Shown in pieces: positions 51,427-60,292 of a DNA stretch of 64,000 nucleotides. The notes under the pieces are model-generated. The model did no database searches, had not been told where the DNA came from, and saw only the letters and a list, made by a program, of their open reading frames with translations. Each line of letters starts with the position of its first letter. Position 1 is the first letter of the stretch. A program made the position numbers and the translations under genes. Source of the DNA: Chloroflexota bacterium (GTDB lineage: Bacteria; Chloroflexota; UBA6077; CF-72); contig JACPOP010000015.1 in the NCBI GenBank assembly GCA_016191465.1, positions 274,261 to 338,260 of the forward strand. Direction: 5' to 3'.

Positions 51427-52728
51427 GTGAGCTCCGCTCGGGAGCGCTCGCTCTCCAGAACTGTGGCACGCACCGCTCCCGCCTCCCCGACCCCTGGCTC
51501 GCGCGAGCCGATCCCGATCCGCCGGCCGCTGACGGCGGTCTGGCAACCGTGGCGGCGGGTTACGTGGGTCACCGCGGCGACGCAGGTGGCCACCCAGATG
51601 GGATTTGGCCTCGGCATTCCATTTATGCCGTTGTACGTCCAGACGTTGGGCATCACCGACCGCGCGGAAGCAGCGCTCTGGACCGGCGTGCTCGTCGGCG
51701 CGGCGGCGGTCTCGATGACTGTCATGTCGCCGATCTGGGGTGCCCTCTCGGATCGGTACGGGCGGAAGCCCATGCTCATCCGCTCCATGCTGGGCGGGGC
51801 CTTCCTCATTGGCGGCATGGGCTTTGTCACCGGGGTCCAGCAATTGTTGATCCTGCGCCTGTTGCAGGGCGCGCTGACCGGCACGGTCGCCGCGGCGGGT
51901 GCGCTGGTCGCTTCGGCAGCGCCGGCAGCAGAGCTCGGCTTCGCGCTTGGGCTGCTCAATGCCTCCATTCAGCTTGGGAACTCCATCGGCCCCGCGTTCG
52001 GCGGCATCCTGGTCGGACAGGTCGGTTTTCGCTGGACGTTCATCGCCGGCGGTGCGCTGCTGGGCGTGGGCACCCTCCTGGCCGTCTTCTGGGTCGAGGA
52101 GCCGCCCAGGCCGGCACGGTCGCCGCATGCCGTCGATCCGGGCAACCTGCTCGTTCGCACGCTGCGGCCGTTCGGGTGGCGGCGCTTCCGGGGCGTCCTG
52201 GTCCTGCAGGTGGTGACCCAGTTCGCGTACTCCGCCACCTGGGCACTCATCCCGCTGTACGTGCAGGAGATGCGGCTGCCCCCCTGGCTCAGCATCGAGC
52301 TGGCCGCTGGCCTGGGTGTCACCGTGAGCGCCATCGTGGCCGCGATGACGACGAGCTTCCTGGGCCGACTGGTTGACCGAGTGGGCGCGGAGCGTGTCCT
52401 GGCGGGTGCGCTCGTGGCGGGCGGGATTGCCTACGCGCTGCAATCGCTGGTCCCCGACGTGTGGGCGTTTCTCGCCCTGCGGCTGGCTGTCGGCCTGGGT
52501 GTGGCCGGATCGACCGCGGCGCTCGCGGTGCTCACCAAGACCACGGCGCCGAGCGGTCGTGAGGGCGCGGCGTACGGGGCGGTGTCGGCCGCGCAGGCGC
52601 TGGGCTGGGGCCTGGGCCCACTGCTGGGCGCGGGCGTCGTCGCGGTGTTGGGCATCCCCGCGCTGTACCTGGCGAGTGGCGTGGTTATGCTCGTCTCCGG
52701 CGGGAGCATGTGGCGCCGCAGGCTGTAG
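51427..52728 (+). CDS. MFS transporter (multidrug-type)
   Basis: The 433-residue protein has 12 predicted helices and the MFS motif GALSDRYGRKPMLIRSMLGG between helices 2 and 3. LLNASIQLGNSIGPAFGGIL is an exporter-like motif C, and FLGRLVDRVGAERVLAGALV is the second-half counterpart. It resembles multidrug exporters of the MdtG/YfmO type. The first 35 residues are Ser/Arg/Pro-rich. It is only distantly similar to the MFS gene at 5858. The M1 peptidase frame begins downstream after 62 nt. Confidence 0.9.
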   Translation: MSSARERSLSRTVARTAPASPTPGSREPIPIRRPLTAVWQPWRRVTWVTAATQVATQMGFGLGIPFMPLYVQTLGITDRAEAALWTGVLVGAAAVSMTVMSPIWGALSDRYGRKPMLIRSMLGGAFLIGGMGFVTGVQQLLILRLLQGALTGTVAAAGALVASAAPAAELGFALGLLNASIQLGNSIGPAFGGILVGQVGFRWTFIAGGALLGVGTLLAVFWVEEPPRPARSPHAVDPGNLLVRTLRPFGWRRFRGVLVLQVVTQFAYSATWALIPLYVQEMRLPPWLSIELAAGLGVTVSAIVAAMTTSFLGRLVDRVGAERVLAGALVAGGIAYALQSLVPDVWAFLALRLAVGLGVAGSTAALAVLTKTTAPSGREGAAYGAVSAAQALGWGLGPLLGAGVVAVLGIPALYLASGVVMLVSGGSMWRRRL

Positions 52729-52790
52729 GCATACCGGGCTGCCCGATCGGAACGGGTGCGCCCGCCGGGGCGACACCTGAGTCGCCTCGC

Positions 52791-54704
52791 GTGCGTGCCG
52801 TGCGCCCTGCCGCGGCGTTCTGGCGGTCGGCGCTGGCGGTGAGCGTTGCCGCGTCCCTGGCACTCGGGCTCCACGCCGCTCCGGGGCGGACCGCGCCCCC
52901 CGAGCAGTCCGCTCAGGCCGTAGCCGCGCCCGCGGACGTTGCCTCCTACCGTTTGTCCGCCGTCCTTGATCCCACGACGAAACAGGTCCTCGGCACCGGT
53001 CGCATGCGCTTCACGAACCCGGGTGAGCGTCCAGTGGAAGAGCTTTGGGTCCGCCTGTACCTCAATGCCTTCCGGAGTGCGAGCACCCCCTGGATGCGGG
53101 AGGCAATCGCCCAGTTTCGAGGCGCCGTGTTTGACCCGGCCGCGCCGGGGTCTATCGACGTAACCGTGCTGCGTCGGGCCGATACCGGACGGGACCTGGC
53201 GCTGGAGCCCATGGATGAGGGCGCCACAATTGCCCGGGTTCAGCTCGACCGGCCGCTCGATCCGGGCGCCACCCTGGACCTGGACGTGGCGTGGACCGCC
53301 CGCTTGCCGCGCGTCTTCGCTCGAACCGGGTTCGGCGGCCCGGACGATCGCTTCTTCATGGTCGGGCAGTGGTATCCCAAGTTTGCCGCGTTTGATCGAG
53401 GCCGCTGGGACACCGAGCCCTGGCACGCGAACGCCGAGTTCTTTCACGACTTTGGCACCTACGACCTGGAGGTCACCGCGCCTGCCGAATTCGTCATCGG
53501 TGCCAGCGGCGTGCGCGTGGGCGAGGACACGGTGGCGGATGGCCAGCGGACGGCGCGCTTTCGCGCCGAGGGGGTGACGGATGTTGCCTGGACAGCCTGG
53601 CCGGGGTTCAGCGTCGTGCAGAGCGAGGTGGACGTTGGTGGCCGCTCCGTGCAACTGGAGGTCCTGCTCCCGCCGGCCGAGATGCCGCGCCAGGAGCGGC
53701 ACGTCGCCGCCGCTGCACGGAGCGTGCAGCTCTTCAGCCGCTGGTACGGTGCGTACCCGTGGCCGAAGCTGACGGTGGTTGTGCCGCCGCCCGGGGCCGA
53801 GGGGGCGGGTGGCATGGAGTACCCGACGCTCGTCGCCACCGGCGGCGCCCTGGGCCTGCCCTCGCCCGTGGAGGCCACCCTCCGAGACATCGAGACGGTC
53901 ACGGTCCACGAGGTCGCACATCAGTGGTTCCCCATGCAGGTGCAATCCAACGAAGCGCGCGAGGCGTGGCTGGACGAGGGGTTCTCGGACTATTTGACGA
54001 TCCGTGCGCTGCGAACCCTGTTTCCCGGAAATGCCTCCTTTCTCGATCTCGGGCCAGCGCGGCTGGATTACGCCGACATCCAGCGGGCCGCGGCGATGAC
54101 CGCCATCCGCCAACCGCTCACCACGCCATCCTGGGAGATCGCTACCTTCAACCGCTACGGGGCTGCGATGTACGGCAAGGGAAGCTCCGCGCTCCTCACT
54201 CTGGAGGGGCGGTTTGGCGACGAGCCATTCACGGCCGCGATGCGCGCCTACGCCGATGGGTGGCGCTGGCAACACCCGACGATCACTGATTTCCAGGACA
54301 GTCTCCGCGAGCGCCTCGGCGCGGATGTCGACCTCTTCTTTGAGCAGTTCGTCCGGGGAACGCGGACGCTGGACTACGCCGTGACATCGCTCGAACCGGC
54401 GCGAGCCACGGTCATGCAGCGTGGCGACGGAGCGTGGCCCGTCGCGGTGGCGCTGGAGCTGGCGGACGGCACCCGCGAGATCCGAGCGTGGGATGGCGCC
54501 GACGCGCTGACGGTCGAGCCCGGCAGCGGGGGGCGCGAGCTTCGAGCCGTGGCAATCGACCCTGAGCGGCGCGTGGCGATCGAGACCGAGCGCCTGGACA
54601 ACGCCCGGACCCTGGCACCCGACGCGGGTCCGAGGCTGGCGCTCGTGGTTCGGTGGATGGGCCTGCTTCAAGCACTCCTGCAGGCGGTCGGACAGGTCGG
54701 GTGA
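52791..54704 (+). CDS. Secreted/membrane-anchored M1-family metallopeptidase
   Basis: The 637-residue protein has an N-terminal signal-like helix (SALAVSVAASLALGLHAA), a beta-rich N-domain (YRLSAVLDPTTKQVLGTGRM) and the gluzincin core. Visible there are GGMEYPTLVATGG (the GxMEN-like exopeptidase motif), the zinc site HEVAHQWF with His373 and His377 flanking Glu374, and the third ligand in WLDEGFSDY. These are peptidases of the aminopeptidase N superfamily; the MEYP variant is typical of bacterial secreted relatives. The GTG at 52791 is chosen because upstream in-frame sequence overlaps the MFS gene. The stop overlaps the next start as GTGA (54701-54704). Confidence 0.9.
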   Translation: MRAVRPAAAFWRSALAVSVAASLALGLHAAPGRTAPPEQSAQAVAAPADVASYRLSAVLDPTTKQVLGTGRMRFTNPGERPVEELWVRLYLNAFRSASTPWMREAIAQFRGAVFDPAAPGSIDVTVLRRADTGRDLALEPMDEGATIARVQLDRPLDPGATLDLDVAWTARLPRVFARTGFGGPDDRFFMVGQWYPKFAAFDRGRWDTEPWHANAEFFHDFGTYDLEVTAPAEFVIGASGVRVGEDTVADGQRTARFRAEGVTDVAWTAWPGFSVVQSEVDVGGRSVQLEVLLPPAEMPRQERHVAAAARSVQLFSRWYGAYPWPKLTVVVPPPGAEGAGGMEYPTLVATGGALGLPSPVEATLRDIETVTVHEVAHQWFPMQVQSNEAREAWLDEGFSDYLTIRALRTLFPGNASFLDLGPARLDYADIQRAAAMTAIRQPLTTPSWEIATFNRYGAAMYGKGSSALLTLEGRFGDEPFTAAMRAYADGWRWQHPTITDFQDSLRERLGADVDLFFEQFVRGTRTLDYAVTSLEPARATVMQRGDGAWPVAVALELADGTREIRAWDGADALTVEPGSGGRELRAVAIDPERRVAIETERLDNARTLAPDAGPRLALVVRWMGLLQALLQAVGQVG

Positions 54705-55627
54705 ATACCTTCCTCCTGCTGGGCAACAGTGCGCCGCGGGCTGCCCGGTCCTGGCCGCTGGCCCTGGCGCTGTACGTGCCGTCCGCGATCCTGGCATTCA
54801 TTGCGGGGACTCCGTTCTTCTTGGGTCTGGAAGCGCTGGCCGCATCCGGCACGCTCCTCGCCCGCGCCGCGACGGGCGACGTGGTACTCGTGGTGCTCGA
54901 AGTGGGGCTGGCCGTTCTGGCGGCGCCGTCCGGTACTCCACCCGCGGCCGTCCGTGCGCTGGGGGTCGGATCTGGGGTTTCCGTGGCCCTGCTCGGCGCC
55001 GCGGTGCTCGTGCAGGGATGCCTCTACAACCTGGTGGCCGGCGGGGTGATGCACAGTCTTGGCGTGAGTAGCGATGCTCGGGGCTTCTCGTGGACGGTGG
55101 CGCGGGGCTGGTTCTGGCCGATGCTGCGCCTCGGGTTCGAAGGCGTGCTCGCGCTCGGCACCGGGGCGGCCGTGGTCGTGGCAGTGGTGGCCGTGCTCCC
55201 GCTGGGTGCATGGGCCGCCCCGGTCTCCGCGGTCGCGCTACTGGGGTGGCTCGCTCTCGGGAATGGCTGGCTAGAGCTGGCGCGCGCCGAGCTGGTCCAC
55301 GGGGGGACGCGGAGCGCGTGGCGGTCGATCGGGCGCGCGGGGCTCCGTCTGGTGCAATCCAGGGCGCACATGGGCAGCCTGGTGGCTGCCTGGCTGCTGC
55401 TCGGGCTGACGGCCGTGCTGTACTGGAGCCTGGTCGGGCCCCTGGCGGCAGTGGTGCCGGCGAGCGCGGTCCTCGGCTCCGCGCTCGCGCAGCAGGCGGC
55501 GCTCATCGGATCGGCCTGGCTCAAGCTGTTGCGCCTGGCGCTGGCCGTGGAGGTTGTGCTGCACGCGCCCGCGGGCCGGCGGTATCGAGAGCGGGTGCGT
55601 CCCGGCGAGGGGGCGGCTGTCCTATGA
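54701..55627 (+). CDS. Polytopic membrane protein, unknown
   Basis: The 308-residue protein has about six hydrophobic segments (LALALYVPSAILAFIAG, VALLGAAVLVQGCLYNLVAG, AVVVAVVAVLPLGAW, LVAAWLLLGLTAVLYWSL) with a basic C-terminus. No functional motif was recognised; the layout resembles DUF4013-like or stage-II-sporulation-like membrane proteins only loosely. It is translationally coupled to the M1 peptidase (GTGA overlap) and may help its membrane assembly or be co-regulated with it. Confidence 0.75.
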   Translation: MNTFLLLGNSAPRAARSWPLALALYVPSAILAFIAGTPFFLGLEALAASGTLLARAATGDVVLVVLEVGLAVLAAPSGTPPAAVRALGVGSGVSVALLGAAVLVQGCLYNLVAGGVMHSLGVSSDARGFSWTVARGWFWPMLRLGFEGVLALGTGAAVVVAVVAVLPLGAWAAPVSAVALLGWLALGNGWLELARAELVHGGTRSAWRSIGRAGLRLVQSRAHMGSLVAAWLLLGLTAVLYWSLVGPLAAVVPASAVLGSALAQQAALIGSAWLKLLRLALAVEVVLHAPAGRRYRERVRPGEGAAVL

Positions 55628-55764
55628 TGCCACCGAGGGTTAACGCGCCGGCCGCCTTCAAGAGACCAACCTCGACGCGACGCGCCGGCGGGTGGACACC
55701 CCGCTCGACAGCGCGCGGATACGGGTGCGCAATGGCGCGCACCTGCCTGTCAAAGGGGGACAGT

Positions 55765-57102
55765 GTGGCAGTGACTGAGCCGCTCGTGCGGAGCGTGGAC
55801 AACGGGACGTCGCGCCGACGGCCCCGTTCAGCGTTCAAGACCGGCACACCCGCTCGCCGGCACCGGAATCCGTTTGACGACGTGCTGGAGCAATTGGACC
55901 GGGCTGCCGCGGTCCTGAAGCCCGACCCCGACGCCCTCGCGCCGCTGCGGCATCCGCGCCGCCAGGCCATCGTCTCGATCCCGGTCAAGATGGACGACGG
56001 CCATCTCCGCGTCTTTGAGGGGTACCGCGTCCTGTACGACACCTCGCGCGGACCTGGTAAGGGCGGGATCCGCTACCACCAGGACGTTGACCTGGAGGAG
56101 GTGAAGGCGCTCGCCGCCTGGATGGCCTGGAAATGCGCCATCGTCAACATCCCGTTCGGGGGCGCCAAGGGCGGCGTGGCCGTCGACCCGCTCAAGCTCT
56201 CGGAAGGCGAGCTGGAACGCCTGACGCGGCGCTACGTTTCCGAGATCTTCGAGCTGATCGGGCCGGCCATCGACATCCCCGCGCCGGATGTGGGCACCAG
56301 CCCGCGGGTTATGGCCTGGGTGATGGACACGTTCAGCATGAAAAGGGGCTACGTGGAGCCGGGCGTGGTGACCGGCAAGCCGATAGCCCTCGGAGGCTCG
56401 AGCGGCCGGGTGGAAGCCACGGGCAGGGGTCTGCTGTTCATCACCCGCGAGACGCTGCGGAAGGTGGGCGCGACCCTCGAAGGCAGCCGCGTGGCGGTGC
56501 AGGGATTTGGCAACGTCGGCTCCAACGCCGCCACGCTGCTGCACGCGGTGGGCGCGAAGGTGGTCGCGGTCTCGGATGTCAGCGGCGCGCTGCACGCGCC
56601 CGGTGGCCTGGACATGCCATCGGTGCTGAGCTACTACCGCGAGAACCACCATCTCCAGGGATACCCGGACGCAGCGTTGATCGACAATGACACGCTGCTC
56701 AGGCTCCCCGTCGACGTCCTCCTGCCGGCCGCGATGGATGGGCAGATCACCGCGAGCAACGCGGCTGAGATCCAGGCCAAGGTTGTCATCGAAGGTGCGA
56801 ACGGTCCGACGACGGCCGATGCGGACGAGATCCTCGCCCGGCACGGCGTGCGGGTGGTGCCCGATATCCTGGCGAATGCCGGCGGTGTCGTCGTGAGCTA
56901 CTTCGAGTGGGTGCAGGATCGCTACGGGTTCTTCTGGGCCGAGTCGGACGTCAACCAGCGCCTGGAGGACAGCATGGTCCAGGCGTTCGATGCGGTGTGG
57001 GCGGCATCCGTGCGCCACGGGGTGGACCTGCGAACCGCGGCCTACACGGTGGCGGTGGAGCGCATCCTGGAAGCGCGCCGCCTGCGCGGCCTGTACGCCT
57101 GA
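55765..57102 (+). CDS. Glu/Leu/Phe/Val dehydrogenase (glutamate dehydrogenase type)
   Basis: The 445-residue enzyme has VSIPVKMDDGHLRVFEGYRV, GPGKGGIRYHQDVDLEEVKA, the catalytic-Lys block IPFGGAKGGVAVDP, PAPDVGTSPRVMAWVMDTFS, and a Rossmann motif VAVQGFGNVGSNAATLLH. It interconverts glutamate with 2-oxoglutarate and ammonia, or acts on another amino acid. Substrate-pocket residues suggest glutamate but were not checked against structures. The start is uncertain: GTG at 55765 or 55771 behind GGGGGA (55755-55760). The 40-residue Arg-rich N-terminus is longer than usual. Confidence 0.93.
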   Translation: MAVTEPLVRSVDNGTSRRRPRSAFKTGTPARRHRNPFDDVLEQLDRAAAVLKPDPDALAPLRHPRRQAIVSIPVKMDDGHLRVFEGYRVLYDTSRGPGKGGIRYHQDVDLEEVKALAAWMAWKCAIVNIPFGGAKGGVAVDPLKLSEGELERLTRRYVSEIFELIGPAIDIPAPDVGTSPRVMAWVMDTFSMKRGYVEPGVVTGKPIALGGSSGRVEATGRGLLFITRETLRKVGATLEGSRVAVQGFGNVGSNAATLLHAVGAKVVAVSDVSGALHAPGGLDMPSVLSYYRENHHLQGYPDAALIDNDTLLRLPVDVLLPAAMDGQITASNAAEIQAKVVIEGANGPTTADADEILARHGVRVVPDILANAGGVVVSYFEWVQDRYGFFWAESDVNQRLEDSMVQAFDAVWAASVRHGVDLRTAAYTVAVERILEARRLRGLYA

Positions 57103-57186
57103 GACTGGCGCGCCTTTGCAGCCTGGACCCGTGGCACGTCACTTGCAGCGCCGCGGCCCCATATGGGTCAGCGGGAGACAGTTGGG

Positions 57187-57450
57187 ATGGCACAGGTCAG
57201 CCACCTCATCAAGGTGTTTAACGTGCAGTGCGTGATGTGCGGCCGGGCTGCCGGCCAGTTGATCGGGCGCGGCTTCGTGCCAGCCCAGAGGGTGGCGGCA
57301 CCGATTGCCGGGCGGAACGGCGAGACGCGCTGTGGCGAATGCGGCGGCAACCTGTACCTGGAGCCCGAGGAGGCGATCACCCCGTTCATGGCCTCCCAGA
57401 TAGCCGCCCAGCGGGCGGGGGCGCTCCAGCAGGCACAGCGGGCGGCATAG
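57187..57450 (+). CDS. Small zinc-ribbon protein, unknown
   Basis: The 87-residue protein has two CxxC pairs (CVMCGRAAGQLIGRGF, RCGECGGNLYLEP) forming a likely zinc ribbon, followed by a helical Ala/Gln tail (FMASQIAAQRAGALQQAQRA). It starts at the ATG at 57187 (an ATG at 57163 is possible); GGGAG lies upstream. It could be a small transcription- or translation-associated protein, but this is not established. It converges on the gene at 57479 across a long palindrome. Confidence 0.7.
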   Translation: MAQVSHLIKVFNVQCVMCGRAAGQLIGRGFVPAQRVAAPIAGRNGETRCGECGGNLYLEPEEAITPFMASQIAAQRAGALQQAQRAA

Positions 57451-57478
57451 GACCTACCCTCGAGCAGCGAGCTGCACA

Positions 57479-57796
57479 TTACCCGCGCGAAGGCTCGTTG
57501 TCGTTGAACGGCAACGAGCCTTCGCGCTGCACGTAGCGCCAGAGCGCTGTCAACTCTTCGGCCAGCAGCGACTCGCCGACGTCTTCCGACTGGATTGTGG
57601 CGGCGAGCCGGGTCTCGAATGCGTCCGCTTCGAGATCCTGGCTGCACCACGCCGGAAGTTTGTCCATTTTCAGCCGCAGCGGGTGGCGGGTGGCATGCCC
57701 GCCCGCCCGGCGCCACTGGCGCTCGTACTCTCGCAGCAAGGCCCGGCACACCGCCTGAGGACGCACGCAACCGAGTGTAGGGCGTGCTGGGTTCAT
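57479..57796 (-). CDS. Small protein, unknown
   Basis: The 105-residue product is basic in its first half (VCRALLREYERQWRRAGGHA) and acidic and helical in its second half (DVGESLLAEELTALWRYVQR). Its last residues (REGSLPFNDNEPSRG) are encoded by the palindrome at 57485-57527. No family or motif was recognised. It is convergent with the zinc-ribbon gene and its ATG at 57796 lies 67 nt from thiN on the other strand. Coding character is plausible but modest. Confidence 0.5.
   Translation of the reverse strand: MNPARPTLGCVRPQAVCRALLREYERQWRRAGGHATRHPLRLKMDKLPAWCSQDLEADAFETRLAATIQSEDVGESLLAEELTALWRYVQREGSLPFNDNEPSRG
57485..57527. terminator. 16-bp perfect palindrome at convergent gene ends
   Basis: GCGCGAAGGCTCGTTG (57485-57500) is exactly complementary to CAACGAGCCTTCGCGC (57512-57527), with an 11-nt loop. 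It lies just after the zinc-ribbon gene and within the last codons of the opposing gene. It would act as a bidirectional terminator-like hairpin; no T-run was seen. Confidence 0.6.
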
Positions 57797-57851
57797 CGAC
57801 GGTCTCCATCCGGGCGGGTGCCGCGGGTGTCAGCAGTCGGGCCAGAACGGC

Positions 57852-57857
57852 TACGCT
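57852..57857 (+). promoter_or_regulatory. Putative -10 box TACGCT, leaderless-type
   Basis: TACGCT ends 6 nt before the ATG at 57864 of the thiamine pyrophosphokinase gene. No ribosome binding site intervenes. Confidence 0.4.
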
Positions 57858-57863
57858 GAGCCC

Positions 57864-58556
57864 ATGGGGCGGCCGGCAGTGGTGTTCGCGAGCGCGCCTG
57901 TGCGTGATTCGGCCTGGCTGCGGCGGCGGCTGCGCGCCCTCGATCGGCGCCCGTTCGTCGTCGCCGCGGATGGCGGTGCGGACACGGCTCGCGTGTTTGA
58001 TCTTGCCCCAGACCTGGTGGTGGGCGACCTCGATTCCATTTCAGCCGGGTCGCTGGCTCGCCTGGAAGCCGAGGGGGTGTGCTTCGAGCCCCTGCCGCGT
58101 GACAAAGACGTGACGGACGGTGAGGTGGCCGTTCTCCGCGCGGGTGAAGCGATTGGCGCCGGCGGTGAGGTGCTGGTGGTTGGTGCGCTGGGGGGTCCGC
58201 GGCTCGACCATGGGCTGGCAAACCTGGGTCTGCTCGCCCGCTTCGGGTCGCACGTCGTCCTCCTCGACGAGGCCAACGAGGTGCGCCTGTTGCGCGGCCC
58301 CGAGACCCGACGGTGGGCGCCAGAGCCAGGTGAGATCGTGTCGCTGATCGCCTGGGGCGTCGCCGCCCGGGGCGTGGCCACCAGCGGCCTGCGCTGGGCG
58401 CTGGACGGGTTTGATCTCCCAGTCGGCTCGACGCGGGCGATCAGCAATGAGCCGAGCAGACCGGATGGAGAGGTCGCCGTTACGCTGGCGGAGGGACTTC
58501 TCCTGGTGACGCGGTACGTTCCAGACTTCGGGAGCGAGGCGCGGCCTGGGCTATAG
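57864..58556 (+). CDS. thiN: Thiamine pyrophosphokinase
   Basis: The 230-residue enzyme transfers diphosphate from ATP to thiamine to make ThDP, the cofactor needed by enzymes such as the E1-alpha encoded at 35460. Family blocks are VVAADGGADTARVFDLAPDL, VVGDLDSIS (metal site), PRDKDVTDGEVAV and VVGALGGPRLDHGLANLGLL. The C-terminal TPK_B1 beta domain contains GVATSGLRWALDG, AISNEPS and VAVTLAEGLLLVT. Length is normal for the family. A TACGCT box 6 nt upstream suggests a leaderless transcript. Confidence 0.92.
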   Translation: MGRPAVVFASAPVRDSAWLRRRLRALDRRPFVVAADGGADTARVFDLAPDLVVGDLDSISAGSLARLEAEGVCFEPLPRDKDVTDGEVAVLRAGEAIGAGGEVLVVGALGGPRLDHGLANLGLLARFGSHVVLLDEANEVRLLRGPETRRWAPEPGEIVSLIAWGVAARGVATSGLRWALDGFDLPVGSTRAISNEPSRPDGEVAVTLAEGLLLVTRYVPDFGSEARPGL

Positions 58557-58557
58557 T
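58552..58557 (+). promoter_or_regulatory. Putative -10 box TATAGT, leaderless-type
   Basis: TATAGT ends 9 nt before the ATG of serA at 58567, overlapping the end of thiN. Confidence 0.4.
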
Positions 58558-58566
58558 CCGCCGCCT

Positions 58567-60228
58567 ATGACCAGCCCCGCTACCCACGAACCGCCCGTAA
58601 CCACGACCGGTGCACCGGGTGGAAACGGAACTGTTGGTTTGGCGCGCCCGGTGGTGGTGGTTGCCGACTCGGTCGCCGAGGAGGGGCTGGCTCTTCTGCG
58701 TCCGGCGGCGCAGGTCCACGTGGTCCATGGCCAGGGTGCTGAGGCCCTGAAGGCAGCGCTCGGCGCTGCCGAGGCGCTTCTGGTGCGCTCGGAGACGCGC
58801 GTCACCGCCGACTTGCTGGAGCACGCGCCCAGGCTGCGGGTTATCGGCCGTGCTGGGGCCGGTGTCGATACGATCGACGTCCAGGCGGCGACAGCACGGG
58901 GCATCGTCGTCGTGAACGCGCCGGGTGGGAACGCCATCGCCGCCGGCGAGCACGCCCTGGCGCTCATGTTCGCCCTCGCCCGACGCATTGCCGTGGCCGA
59001 TGCTTCCATGAAGCGCGGCGAGTGGCAGCGGGCTGCCTTCATGGGGCTGGAGCTCACCGGCAAGACGCTCGGGCTCGTGGGTCTGGGCCGGGTCGGCAGC
59101 GAGGTTGCCCGACGCGGCCTGGGCCTCGAGATGAAGGTGCTGGTCTTCGATCCCTACGTTCCGGACGAACACGTGCGGCGGCTGGGCTGCGAGCCGCGGG
59201 AGCTCGCCGCGCTGCTGGGCGAAGCCGACTTCGTGTCCCTGCACACACCGCTAACCGATGGCACCAGGGGGCTGATGAACGCCGAGCGACTCCGCCTTAT
59301 GAAATCCACCGCCTACCTGGTCAATTGTGCGCGCGGTCCGCTCGTGGACGTAGCGGCCCTGGTGGCCGCGCTGGATGCTGGGCAGTTGGCGGGCGCCGGG
59401 ATTGACGTCTACGAGCAGGAGCCGTCGAGCCCCGACGATCCCCTGGCGCTGCACCCCAAGGTGGTGGCGACGCCGCACCTTGGCGCGAGCACCGTGGAAG
59501 CGCAGACCAACGTGGCAGTGCAGGTAGCCGAGGAGGTGCTGGCGGTGCTGAATGGGCTCCCTGCCCAATTTGCCGTCAATGCCCCCAGCGTGCGCGCGGA
59601 GGACGCGGCGGCGCTGCGGCCGTTCCTGGAGCTGGCGGCGTTGCTCGGTAAGATCGCCACCCAGTTGGCTGAGGGCACGCTCAAGACAGCCGAGGTCGTG
59701 TACCGCGGCGCCATCGCCGAACGCGCGAACCTGAGCGCCGTCACCGCGGCCGCGGCACAGGGCCTCCTGGAGCCGATCACCGCCGGCCCGGTGAACCTGG
59801 TCAACGCGCGGTTGCTGGCGCAGCAGCGTGGCCTGGAGCTCCAGGAGCACCGCAGCACCACGCCCGAGCACTACACGGACCTGGTACGGGTGCGCGTGCA
59901 GACGGACCGCGGCACCACCAGCGTGGCCGGCACGATCGCCGACGGCCGGCCCCACGTGGTGCAGATTGACGAATACGATTTGCACCTCCCGCCGACCCCT
60001 GGCTACCTGCTCGTGACGCAGCACACGGATCAGCCTGGCATCATCGGCCGCGTCGGCACCATCCTCGGCGAGGCGGACATCAACGTCTCGTCGATGCAGG
60101 TCGGCCGCGAGGCGCCGCGGGGCAAGGCGCTCATGCTCCTCTCGGTCGATGATCCTGTTCCGGAAGCCGTGGTCGAGCGGCTTCGAACCGTCGCCAGCAT
60201 TGCCTACATCAAGGTGGTGAAGCTCTAG
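58567..60228 (+). CDS. serA: D-3-phosphoglycerate dehydrogenase
   Basis: SerA oxidises 3-phosphoglycerate to 3-phosphohydroxypyruvate, the first step of serine synthesis. The 553-residue protein has the long form: a 2-hydroxyacid dehydrogenase core with VIGRAGAGVDTIDVQAATAR, the NAD fold GLVGLGRVGSEVARRGLG, the catalytic Arg in NCARGPLVDVAALV and His in PHLGASTVEAQ, then an allosteric-substrate-binding domain and a C-terminal ACT domain (YLLVTQHTDQPGIIGRVGTI and INVSSMQVGRE). ACT domains usually bind serine for feedback inhibition. The first 20 residues are a Thr/Gly/Pro extension. It starts 10 nt after thiN. Confidence 0.95.
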   Translation: MTSPATHEPPVTTTGAPGGNGTVGLARPVVVVADSVAEEGLALLRPAAQVHVVHGQGAEALKAALGAAEALLVRSETRVTADLLEHAPRLRVIGRAGAGVDTIDVQAATARGIVVVNAPGGNAIAAGEHALALMFALARRIAVADASMKRGEWQRAAFMGLELTGKTLGLVGLGRVGSEVARRGLGLEMKVLVFDPYVPDEHVRRLGCEPRELAALLGEADFVSLHTPLTDGTRGLMNAERLRLMKSTAYLVNCARGPLVDVAALVAALDAGQLAGAGIDVYEQEPSSPDDPLALHPKVVATPHLGASTVEAQTNVAVQVAEEVLAVLNGLPAQFAVNAPSVRAEDAAALRPFLELAALLGKIATQLAEGTLKTAEVVYRGAIAERANLSAVTAAAAQGLLEPITAGPVNLVNARLLAQQRGLELQEHRSTTPEHYTDLVRVRVQTDRGTTSVAGTIADGRPHVVQIDEYDLHLPPTPGYLLVTQHTDQPGIIGRVGTILGEADINVSSMQVGREAPRGKALMLLSVDDPVPEAVVERLRTVASIAYIKVVKL

Positions 60229-60292
60229 AGGGCCGGGGCCACCCCCACCTCTGGAACTTCCTCCGTTCGTCCGTCTACCCGAGAGCATTCGC

